In this document: one piece after another, positions 1 through 5,684 of the stretch | Layout: each line of letters begins with the position of its first letter | How positions within the stretch are numbered: position 1 is the stretch's first letter | From: an uncultured Sphingomonadales bacterium | GTDB taxonomy: Bacteria; Pseudomonadota; Alphaproteobacteria; Sphingomonadales; Sphingomonadaceae | Assembly (NCBI GenBank): GCA_903893935.1 | Contig: CAITOD010000200.1 | Span: 1 to 10,449, forward strand | Direction: 5' to 3' | Length of the DNA: 10,449 nt | Notes under the pieces: model-generated | Told to the model about the DNA's origin: nothing | The model's input: only the letters and a program-made list of their open reading frames with translations | Database searches by the model: none | Program-made: the position numbers and the translations under genes

Positions 1-104
1 CGCTCTATCCGCGCTGGAAAGACGCGCTGGCGGTGCGCGAGGCGCTCGATCCGCAAGGCAAATTGCTCAATCCCTATCTGACGCGGGTCATGCGTCGTGG
101 TTAG
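1..104 (+). CDS. FAD-dependent oxidoreductase, aldonolactone oxidase type (3' end only)
   Basis: Only the last 33 residues are inside the window (reading frame starts at base 3, stop TAG at 102-104). They contain YPRW followed by a spacing of charged residues and then LDPQGKLLNPYL. This is the characteristic C-terminal end of the ALO family (D-arabinono-1,4-lactone oxidase / L-gulonolactone oxidase-like flavoproteins of the VAO fold), where the tail closes over the catalytic domain. The FAD domain that would show covalent or non-covalent flavin binding lies upstream of the window, so the substrate cannot be stated. The next gene begins eight bases before this stop in another frame, so the two are almost certainly co-transcribed and translationally coupled. 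Other FAD-binding oxidases with an LDP-G-LNP tail (for example some glycolate oxidase-like proteins) are a less likely alternative. Confidence 0.75.
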   Translation, partial: LYPRWKDALAVREALDPQGKLLNPYLTRVMRRG

Positions 105-1359
105 GCTGTCGCGCCGCAGCGCGGTGGCCGGCGGGCTGGCAGCCCTTGGTGCAGGCGGACTGATCGGCTTGCGCAAGGCCGATCATGGCGGCGATCATGA
201 TGGCTACTTCAGGCGTTTGCAGGCAGTGCTCGCGCAAGCCGGGATCGCGCAGCCCACGCTGGTGGTCGACAAGGCGCGGCTCGATGGCAATATCGCCCGG
301 CTGCGCCATGCCGTCGGCGCGGCGCATCTGCCGCTGCGCGTGGTGGTCAAATCGCTGCCCTGCGCGGCTTTGCTCGATCGTGTTGCGAACGGGCTCGGTA
401 CGCGGCGCTTCATGGTGTTCAATGGCGCCACGCTCGCCACGATGCTCGCGCTGCGCCCCGATGGCGATTATCTGCTGGGCAAGCCGTTGCCCGCCGCACT
501 CGTTGCCGAACTGTACCGGAGCCAGGGCGCAACCGCGCTCGGCCAAGTGCAATGGCTGGTCGATACGCCCGAACGCATCGCCGCCTATGCCACGATCGCA
601 CGCGCGCAAGCGACGCGGATGAAGCTGAGCTTCGAAATCGACGTCGGGCTGCATCGTGGCGGGTTTGCCGATCCGGGCGCGCTCGCCGAAGCGCTGAAAG
701 CGGCGCTCGCCGCCGGGTGCTTCGATGTGGCGGGGCTGATGGGCTATGACGCGCATGTGGCGAAGCTGGGCAATGGCAATGCCGCCTGGGCCGATGCGCA
801 AGCGCGCTATGCCGCCGCGATCGACACGCTGGCGCATGTGCTGCCGGGCAATCCGCGCGCGCTCACGCTCAATTCGGCGGGCAGTTACACGGTCATGCGC
901 CACACGCGCGGCACCGTCGCCAACGAAGTCTCGGTCGGATCGGCGTTCGTCAAACCAAACGATTTCGACATCGCCGAAAACGCCGCGCTGACCCCGGCGC
1001 TGTTCATCGCCACCCCGGTGATCAAGGCCGGGCATGCGCTCGATCTGCCGGGCAACAGCTGGCTCGACCGGCCGCTGGCCCTGGCCGATCCCAACACGCA
1101 GCAGGCGGTTTATATTTTCGGCGGGCACTGGCTGGCCGACCCGGTGTCGCCGCCGGGGCTCCAGACCAGCGACCTGATCGGGCTGTCGAGCAACCAGCAA
1201 TTGCTCACCGGATCGTGGCGCGTGCATCTCAAACCCGATGACTGCGTATTCCTGCGCCCGCACCAGAGTGAAGCCGTGCTGCTGCAATTCGGCGATCTGG
1301 CGGTCTACGACAACGGCGGCATGACCGAACGCTGGCCGGTGTTTGCAGCCTCGGCTTGA
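97..1359 (+). CDS. DSD1/alanine racemase-fold PLP enzyme with Tat-like signal peptide
   Basis: The product is a 420-residue fold-type III PLP enzyme of the D-threonine aldolase / D-serine dehydratase-like group (alanine racemase N-terminal barrel plus C-terminal beta domain). After the signal region, TLVVDKARLDGNIARLR (54-70) is the usual first strand and helix, and K85 in RVVVKSLP is the expected Schiff-base lysine. EIDVGLHRGGF and MGYDAH are conserved barrel elements. In D-threonine aldolases and DSD1 a C-terminal HxD or HxC pair binds Mn or Zn; the corresponding place here appears to read H389-Q390-S391, so the second ligand seems missing and the chemistry (racemase, aldolase, dehydratase) is open. 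The start is GTG at 97, overlapping the previous gene. It gives RLSRRSAVAGGLAALGAGG, a twin-arginine-like signal, supported by near-identical DNA at the start of the binding-protein gene. An internal GTG at 124 would remove the arginine pair. Export of a PLP protein would fit Tat, which moves folded proteins. Confidence 0.8.
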   Translation: MVRLSRRSAVAGGLAALGAGGLIGLRKADHGGDHDGYFRRLQAVLAQAGIAQPTLVVDKARLDGNIARLRHAVGAAHLPLRVVVKSLPCAALLDRVANGLGTRRFMVFNGATLATMLALRPDGDYLLGKPLPAALVAELYRSQGATALGQVQWLVDTPERIAAYATIARAQATRMKLSFEIDVGLHRGGFADPGALAEALKAALAAGCFDVAGLMGYDAHVAKLGNGNAAWADAQARYAAAIDTLAHVLPGNPRALTLNSAGSYTVMRHTRGTVANEVSVGSAFVKPNDFDIAENAALTPALFIATPVIKAGHALDLPGNSWLDRPLALADPNTQQAVYIFGGHWLADPVSPPGLQTSDLIGLSSNQQLLTGSWRVHLKPDDCVFLRPHQSEAVLLQFGDLAVYDNGGMTERWPVFAASA

Positions 1360-1390
1360 CTTCCCTGCGCGCCAATCCACACTCGGCGGC

Positions 1391-2161
1391 GTGAACGGGG
1401 GAACGGACAGGCTGACGCGCCGCAGCGCGGTGACCGGGATCGGCGCGGCGCTGCTGGCCGGCTGCACGCGCACGGCGCGCGATCCGCGCGTGGTGGTGGT
1501 GGGCGCTTCGCCGACCGGTGTGCCGTTCAGTTTCGTCGATCCTGCGACCAACCAGCTGACCGGGGCGATGGTCGATATTGCCGCGATGCTGGCGCGCCAG
1601 CTGGGTTTGCAGCCGCAATTCCGCATTGTGCCGTTTGTCTCGCTGGTGCCGTCGCTGACGACCGGCCGCATCGATCTGATCGCGGCCGCCGTGCTGCGCA
1701 CCCCCGAGCGCGAGAAACTGGTCGGTTTTTCCAAACCGGTGTTCGCCTATTCGGCGGGGCTGGCCGTGCGCGGCGACAGCACGGGGCACTATCCCGATCT
1801 GGCTGCGGTACGCGGCCTGCGCGTTGGCGCCCAGCTGGGTACGCGGTTTGTCGACCAGTTGCACGATGCGCATGTGGCGCAAGTCGTTACCTATCAGGGG
1901 CTGGGCGACATGTTGCGCGATCTGGCGCATGGCCGGATCGATGCGGCCTATGGCGATGAACCGATCCTGCGCACGATCCTGCGCGTGGGCCCGCGCTGGA
2001 ACTTGCGCATCCCGCCCGAGTTCCGCGCGCCGGGCCGCGAGCCGCTGTGCCTGATCGGGCGCAAGGCGGCGCCGCTCTTGGCACGCATCGACCAACAGCT
2101 CGATGGCCCGGCGCGCGCGCGGATCGCGCCGATTCTGGCGCATTGGGAGCTTGCCGCATGA
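1391..2161 (+). CDS. Polar amino acid ABC transporter substrate-binding lipoprotein (SBP_bac_3)
   Basis: This 256-residue protein belongs to the HisJ/GlnH-type periplasmic binding proteins that deliver amino acids or opines to ABC importers. I chose GTG at 1391 because it places [19 protein letters not shown] at the N-terminus: twin arginines followed by a hydrophobic stretch and a good lipobox (LAG-C25), so the mature protein would be a lipid-anchored, possibly Tat-exported receptor. The longer TTG start at 1343 would run into the preceding gene and bury the signal. There is no strong Shine-Dalgarno before 1391. Ligand-site residues look intact: R107 in TPEREK aligns with the carboxylate-binding arginine of HisJ, and D189 in [10 protein letters not shown] with the aspartate that binds the alpha-ammonium group. 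This argues for a ligand with an alpha-amino acid moiety. The two serines that HisJ has before this arginine are not conserved here (AAAVLRT). The stop overlaps the permease start as ATGA. Confidence 0.88.
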   Translation: MNGGTDRLTRRSAVTGIGAALLAGCTRTARDPRVVVVGASPTGVPFSFVDPATNQLTGAMVDIAAMLARQLGLQPQFRIVPFVSLVPSLTTGRIDLIAAAVLRTPEREKLVGFSKPVFAYSAGLAVRGDSTGHYPDLAAVRGLRVGAQLGTRFVDQLHDAHVAQVVTYQGLGDMLRDLAHGRIDAAYGDEPILRTILRVGPRWNLRIPPEFRAPGREPLCLIGRKAAPLLARIDQQLDGPARARIAPILAHWELAA

Positions 2162-2811
2162 ACGCGTTTCTCGCCGACGCGCAGGCGTTTCTGCCGGTGC
2201 TGCTGATGGGCCTGCTGGTCACGCTCGAACTCACCGTCTGCGCGCTGTCGCTCAGCCTTGCGCTCGGGGTCGTGTGGGTGGTCCTGGGGCGCGCGCGGTT
2301 TGCGCCGTGGCGCTGGCTCAGCCAGACGGTGATTACCGTGGTGCGCGGCATTCCGATTATCGTGCAGCTGTTTTTCATCTATTTCGTGCTGCCCGACTGG
2401 GGGCTCGATCTGCCGCCCTTCCTCGCCGGCGTGATCGGGCTGGGGCTCGCTTATTCGGTCTATCAGGCGGAAAACTTGCGCGGCGGGATCGGCGCGGTCG
2501 ATCGCGGGCTGATCGAAGCGGGCGATGCGCTGGGGATGAACCGGTTCACGCTGTGGCGCCGGGTGATCCTGCCGCTGGGCTTGCGCCACGCGCTGCCGTC
2601 GATCGGCAACACGATGGTCATGCTGCTCAAGGACACCTCGATCGCTTCGACCATCACGATTGCCGAATTGACCCGCGAAGGCCAGTTGCTGGCGATTTCC
2701 ACGTTCAAGAACGGTTCGGTCTATGCGCTGATCGCGCTGCTTTACCTCACTGCCAGCCTGCCGCTCGGCGCGCTGGTGCGGCTGCTCGAACGCAAGGGGC
2801 GGCTGGCATGA
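2158..2811 (+). CDS. Polar amino acid ABC transporter permease (HisM/GlnP family)
   Basis: The 217-residue inner-membrane permease forms the channel of the importer. It starts with a membrane helix (about 11-43), has the family-typical [16 protein letters not shown] segment (62-76), and carries the cytoplasmic EAA coupling loop, [21 protein letters not shown] (about 119-139), that docks on the ATPase. [10 protein letters not shown] (156-165) is also characteristic of the amino acid (PAAT) subfamily, and further hydrophobic segments follow to the C-terminus. The ATG at 2158 overlaps the TGA of the binding-protein gene by four bases (ATGA); an upstream in-frame GTG would extend deep into that gene and adds no sensible sequence. 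Only one permease gene is present, so a homodimeric channel (as for GlnP-type systems) is inferred. The stop again overlaps the next start as ATGA. Confidence 0.92.
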   Translation: MNAFLADAQAFLPVLLMGLLVTLELTVCALSLSLALGVVWVVLGRARFAPWRWLSQTVITVVRGIPIIVQLFFIYFVLPDWGLDLPPFLAGVIGLGLAYSVYQAENLRGGIGAVDRGLIEAGDALGMNRFTLWRRVILPLGLRHALPSIGNTMVMLLKDTSIASTITIAELTREGQLLAISTFKNGSVYALIALLYLTASLPLGALVRLLERKGRLA

Positions 2812-3533
2812 TCACGTTGGCGGGTGTGACCAAGCGGTTTGGCGAGCGGGCGGTGCTCAAAGGCGTCGATCTGGCGGTTGCGCGCGGCGAAGTGCTGTGC
2901 CTGATCGGTGGTTCCGGCTCGGGCAAATCGACCATCCTGCGCTGTATCAACGGGCTCGAACGCCACGACGAGGGCGAAATCCATGTCGGCGGCACGCGCG
3001 TCGATGCCGCCGGCCTGCAGGCAGTGCGCCGCCGCGTCGCCATGGTGTTTCAGCGGTTCAATCTGTTTCCGCATCGCACCGTGCTCGAAAACGTGATCGA
3101 GGCACCGGTCCATGTGCACGGCGAAGCGCCCGCCGAAGCGCGCGCGCGTGCGCTCGATCTGCTTGCGCGTGTCGATATGGCCGATCATGCGCACAGCCTG
3201 CCCGGGGCGCTGTCGGGCGGGCAGCAGCAACGCGTGGGCATCGCGCGCGCGCTGGCGCTGCGGCCCGAAGCGATCCTGTTTGACGAGCCGACCTCGGCGC
3301 TCGATCCCGAACGCGTGGGCGAAGTGCTGCGCGTGATGCGCGAACTGGCCGAAGAAGGCATGACGATGCTGATAGTCACGCACGAAATCGGCTTTGCGCG
3401 CGAAGTGGCCGACCGCGTGGCATTCGTCGATCAGGGCGTGATTGCCGAACAGGGCGCTGCGGCAGAAGTCTTGACCCACCCGCGCGAGGCGCGCACCGCG
3501 CAGTTCCTCGCACGGGTGTTGCAGAAGGGATAA
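2808..3533 (+). CDS. Polar amino acid ABC transporter ATP-binding protein (HisP/GlnQ family)
   Basis: The 241-residue nucleotide-binding subunit energises the importer. All ABC motifs are present and in order: Walker [10 protein letters not shown] (34-42, with Gly in place of the usual Pro at the second position), Q-loop Q82 in [10 protein letters not shown], signature LSGGQQQR (135-142), Walker B AILFDEP (155-161), D-loop SALD (163-166) and H-loop H192 in IVTHEIGFA. The FNLFPH and [13 protein letters not shown] segments are typical of the polar amino acid ATPases. ATG at 2808 is preceded by and overlaps the permease stop (ATGA). The same frame is open much further upstream (to about 2103), but that part is out-of-frame permease sequence and is not coding. 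The TAA stop shares its last base with the next possible ATG. Confidence 0.95.
   Translation: MITLAGVTKRFGERAVLKGVDLAVARGEVLCLIGGSGSGKSTILRCINGLERHDEGEIHVGGTRVDAAGLQAVRRRVAMVFQRFNLFPHRTVLENVIEAPVHVHGEAPAEARARALDLLARVDMADHAHSLPGALSGGQQQRVGIARALALRPEAILFDEPTSALDPERVGEVLRVMRELAEEGMTMLIVTHEIGFAREVADRVAFVDQGVIAEQGAAAEVLTHPREARTAQFLARVLQKG
3525..3530 (+). promoter_or_regulatory. Shine-Dalgarno before the DAO-family oxidase
   Basis: AAGGGA ends two bases before the ATG at 3533 and eight bases before a second in-frame ATG at 3539. The spacing fits the second ATG much better, so the oxidase may really start at 3539 (two residues shorter), while the TAATG overlap favours 3533 as a coupled start. The site lies within the last codons of the ATPase gene. 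Confidence 0.5.
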
Positions 3534-4927
3534 TGGCGATGACCGGGACCCGCTATGGCGCTGTCTACTGGCTCGACGATTGCGGCGACGACCTGGCGCG
3601 CCGGCCCGCGCTGACGGGCGATACCACGGTCGATGTGGCCATTCTGGGCGGCGGCTTTTCCGGGTTGTGGACCGCCTATTACCTACTGCGCGCCAATCCC
3701 GATCTGTCGGTTGCGGTGTTTGAAAAGCACTTCTGCGGCTACGGCGCTTCGGGTCGCAACGGCGGCTGGTGTTCGCCGCGCTATCCGGTGCTGGTCGATG
3801 AGCTGGTCAAACACTTTGGCGCGGATGCCGCGCGCGCGACCTTTCGCACCCAGCGCGCGACGGTCGAGGAAGTCGGGCGGATTGTCGCCGAGGAACAGAT
3901 CGATGCGCATTTCGTGCCCGGCGGTATGCTCGGCGTGGCGCGGACCGAGCGCCAATGGGCGCGGCTCAAGGCCGCGCACGCCGCCTATGACCGGCTGGGC
4001 CTTGCCGACGATGCGGACCTGATCAGCGCCGACGAAGCGCGCGAGCGGATCCGCGTGACCGCTGTGCTGGGCGCGATGCACACCCGGTCGGGCGCGTCGC
4101 TCCATCCCGCGCGGCTGGTGCGCGGGCTGGCGCGCGCGGTCGAACGGCGCGGCGGGCGCATTTATGAAGACAGCGCCGTCACGCGCGTGCGGCCCGGGCA
4201 GCCCGCCATGCTCGAAACCGCCGGCGGCATGGTCACCGCGCGGCGCGCGGTGGTGCTGGCGGGCGAGGCCTATCTGGCGGGGCTGCCCGACTGGCGCCGC
4301 CAGATCCTGCCGATGTCGTCGATGATCGTCGCGACCGCGCCGCTCGATGCCGCAACCTGGCAGGCAATCGGCTGGCAGGGCTACGAAAGCCTGAGCTCCG
4401 ACGCCTATACAAAGGACTACCTAACCCGCACGCGCGACGGCCGCATCCTGTTTGGCAGCCGCGGCGCGCCTTATCTGTTCGGCTCGGCAATGCCCGAATC
4501 CGCGCTGGCCGAGCCGACGCTCTACGACCCGATTATTGCCAACTTGCGCGCGTGGTTTCCGGTGTTGAACGAGGTGCCGATCACGCATGCCTGGGGCGGC
4601 TATCTCGGGGTGCCGCGCGACGGCATGCCCTCGGTCCATTTCGATCCGGCAAGCGGGCTTGCCAATGCGTTCGGCTACACCGGGCGCGGCGTTGCCACCA
4701 CCGCGCTTGCAGGGCGCGCGCTCGCCGGGCTGATCGCCGGCGTGCCCGCAATGGTGCCCGACTTGCCGATGCTGCGCGCACCCGGCGCGCGCTGGGAAAT
4801 CGAACCCATGCGCTGGATCGGCGTGCGCTATATCCAGAACGCCTTTGCGCGCATCGACGCCGCCGAATTCCGCAACGCCAGCCCGCCCATCGACGCCAAA
4901 CTGGCCAAGACGCTGGCGCCGATCTAG
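3533..4927 (+). CDS. FAD-dependent oxidoreductase of the DAO family (PuuB/OrdL-like)
   Basis: A 464-residue flavoprotein of the glycine oxidase/D-amino acid oxidase superfamily. The N-terminal Rossmann motif is VAILGGGFSGLWTAYYL (35-51) with the ribose-binding acid at E64 (AVFEK). GASGRNGGW (71-79) is the hallmark of gamma-glutamylputrescine oxidase and related OrdL proteins. The C-terminal half returns to the flavin with GGYLGVPRDGMPSVHF (355-370) and FGYTGRGVATTALAGR (380-395). Such enzymes oxidise secondary or primary amines, imino acids or gamma-glutamylated amines to aldehydes or keto acids with release of H2O2 or reduction of an acceptor. There is no signal peptide, so it should act in the cytoplasm on what the adjacent importer delivers; this link is inferred from gene order. 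No PuuA, PuuC or PuuD partner is in the window, so a putrescine role is not established. The start is 3533 or 3539 (see the ribosome-binding site entry). It is the last gene before a large palindromic repeat. Confidence 0.9.
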   Translation: MAMTGTRYGAVYWLDDCGDDLARRPALTGDTTVDVAILGGGFSGLWTAYYLLRANPDLSVAVFEKHFCGYGASGRNGGWCSPRYPVLVDELVKHFGADAARATFRTQRATVEEVGRIVAEEQIDAHFVPGGMLGVARTERQWARLKAAHAAYDRLGLADDADLISADEARERIRVTAVLGAMHTRSGASLHPARLVRGLARAVERRGGRIYEDSAVTRVRPGQPAMLETAGGMVTARRAVVLAGEAYLAGLPDWRRQILPMSSMIVATAPLDAATWQAIGWQGYESLSSDAYTKDYLTRTRDGRILFGSRGAPYLFGSAMPESALAEPTLYDPIIANLRAWFPVLNEVPITHAWGGYLGVPRDGMPSVHFDPASGLANAFGYTGRGVATTALAGRALAGLIAGVPAMVPDLPMLRAPGARWEIEPMRWIGVRYIQNAFARIDAAEFRNASPPIDAKLAKTLAPI

Positions 4928-4952
4928 GCGCGTTCGATATTCAGTCATTAAT

Positions 4953-5058
4953 CGTCACCCGGGCTTGACCCGGGGTCCCGCTGTTTTCAATTAAACCGCT
5001 TTCGCTTCGATCGCTCGCGGTCAAGGCAGCGGGACCCCGGGTCAAGCCCGGGGTGACG
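4953..5058. repeat. Large inverted repeat, REP/BIME-like palindromic element
   Basis: Two arms, 4953-4983 (31 bases) and 5027-5058 (32 bases), are reverse complements apart from one extra C in the right arm. Each arm is itself palindromic: CCCGGG, a five-base spacer (CTTGA or TCAAG), then CCCGGG again. The 43-base centre holds a smaller stem, ACCGC at 4995-4999 with GCGGT at 5017-5021, and an A/T-rich stretch. Transcribed, it would form a very long stable hairpin. The location, 25 bases after the last gene of one operon and before the promoter region of the next, fits a dispersed intergenic repeat that may also end or protect the upstream transcript. Similar CCCGGG-CTTGA-CCCGGG elements are, to my knowledge, frequent in sphingomonad and other alphaproteobacterial genomes. 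No U-run follows, so a classical intrinsic terminator is not shown. Confidence 0.85.
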
Positions 5059-5087
5059 AGGGGGGAGAAGGCTTTGCGTGGTGCAGG

Positions 5088-5111
5088 ATCACATTTGCGC
5101 GCGAAAGTGAT
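5088..5111. promoter_or_regulatory. 24-bp imperfect palindrome, candidate operator for the metal-uptake operon
   Basis: The half-sites ATCACATTTGCG (5088-5099) and CGCGAAAGTGAT (5100-5111) match as inverted repeats in 10 of 12 positions. The centre is 48 bases upstream of the DUF2946 ATG, where a repressor site over a promoter would sit. It does not match the classical Fur box or the Irr box closely, so the regulator is unknown. No convincing -35/-10 pair could be placed around it. Confidence 0.45.
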
Positions 5112-5147
5112 GACAAACGCGCACCGCAGGCCTATGCGAACGCTTCG

Positions 5148-5558
5148 ATGAGCAACTTGCGCACTTTATTCCTCCGGCATCGCGCCATGGCTTTGGCCGT
5201 GATCGCGCTTGCGCTGGTGATGAAAGTGCTGATCCCGGCGGGCACGATGCTCGGCGGCGATGCGCGTGCGGTTACCGTGCAGATCTGCGACGGCTATGCC
5301 GCTGCGGCGCATGATGCCGGCAAGGCCGTGGTGCTGGCCGTCAAAGGTCATGGCGATACGGGCAAGGCGCATCACGACCAGCAGGCCTGTCCTTATTCCG
5401 CGCTTGGCCATGCCGGCTTGACCGGCGCCGATCCGGTGCTGCTCGCCGCAGCGCTGGCGTTCATCCTCCTGCTGGGCCTGGCCGCGCCGACTTTCCTGGC
5501 GCCTCGCCCGCTTTTCCGCCTCCGCCCACCGCTGCGCGCCCCGCCCGCACTGGCCTGA
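5148..5558 (+). CDS. DUF2946 family protein
   Basis: A 136-residue protein with the layout of the DUF2946 family: a short basic N-terminus, a hydrophobic segment (about 13-33) containing the family-like LVMKVLIPAGTML, a polar middle with C47 (QICDG) and the H75-H76-D-Q...C81-P motif (HHDQQACPYSAL), a second membrane segment (about 97-118), and the proline/arginine-rich tail FRLRPPLRAPP. The function of the family is unknown. The His/Cys cluster between the two hydrophobic segments could face the periplasm and hold a metal, which is inference. The start ATG at 5148 follows only a weak purine stretch. Members are often found upstream of TonB-dependent receptors, as here, where the receptor begins 126 bases downstream, so a role alongside metal or metallophore uptake is plausible. 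It is probably the first gene of this operon. Confidence 0.8.
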   Translation: MSNLRTLFLRHRAMALAVIALALVMKVLIPAGTMLGGDARAVTVQICDGYAAAAHDAGKAVVLAVKGHGDTGKAHHDQQACPYSALGHAGLTGADPVLLAAALAFILLLGLAAPTFLAPRPLFRLRPPLRAPPALA

Positions 5559-5580
5559 CACGCTGATCCGCTGCGCCGGG

Positions 5581-5613
5581 CGATCCGGTCGCGCGCGCTG
5601 TCTTGCCGGATCG
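5581..5613 (+). other. Hairpin in the leader of the TonB receptor gene
   Basis: CGATCCGG at 5581-5588 pairs perfectly with CCGGATCG at 5606-5613 across a 17-base loop. It lies just after the DUF2946 stop. It could stabilise or process the operon transcript, or separate expression of the small gene from the receptor; no U-run follows. Confidence 0.4.
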
Positions 5614-5649
5614 GGCCATGCGGCTGTTTGCCTTCGCGCAGACCGCTGC

Positions 5650-5680
5650 GGCCCGTCCACCGGGCCTTGGGGGGACCCCC
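5650..5680 (+). promoter_or_regulatory. Second leader hairpin and G/C palindrome covering the receptor Shine-Dalgarno
   Basis: GGCCCG (5650-5655) and CGGGCC (5661-5666) form a six-base stem with a five-base loop. It is followed at once by GGGGGGA (5669-5675), the likely Shine-Dalgarno of the receptor ATG at 5685, and then CCCCC (5676-5680), which can pair with the G run. The ribosome-binding site could therefore be partly masked, suggesting control of translation; this is a reading of the sequence only. Confidence 0.4.
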
Positions 5681-5684
5681 TTTC

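Noticed and set aside
88..1734. A 548-codon open frame on the minus strand spanning the PLP enzyme and binding-protein genes
   Set aside because: It is the antisense shadow of two clearly recognisable + strand genes in high-GC DNA, has low-complexity Arg/Ala-rich composition and matches no family I recognise.
2103..2807. Long open frame continuous with the ATPase gene that would add about 235 residues at its N-terminus
   Set aside because: This stretch is the permease gene read in another frame; the ABC ATPase begins normally at the ATG at 2808.
3533..4927. Naming the flavoenzyme puuB
   Set aside because: It shares the family motifs, but none of the partner putrescine-pathway genes is in the window and related oxidases act on many different amines.
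4965..4994. TTGACC followed 18 bases later by AATTAA as a possible sigma-70 promoter
   Set aside because: The first box is part of the palindromic repeat arm and the second a poor -10 match, so the resemblance is likely fortuitous.
5088..5111. Reading the upstream palindrome as a classical Fur box
   Set aside because: The half-sites ATCAC/GTGAT with a GC-rich centre do not resemble the A/T-rich GATAATGAT-type Fur consensus.
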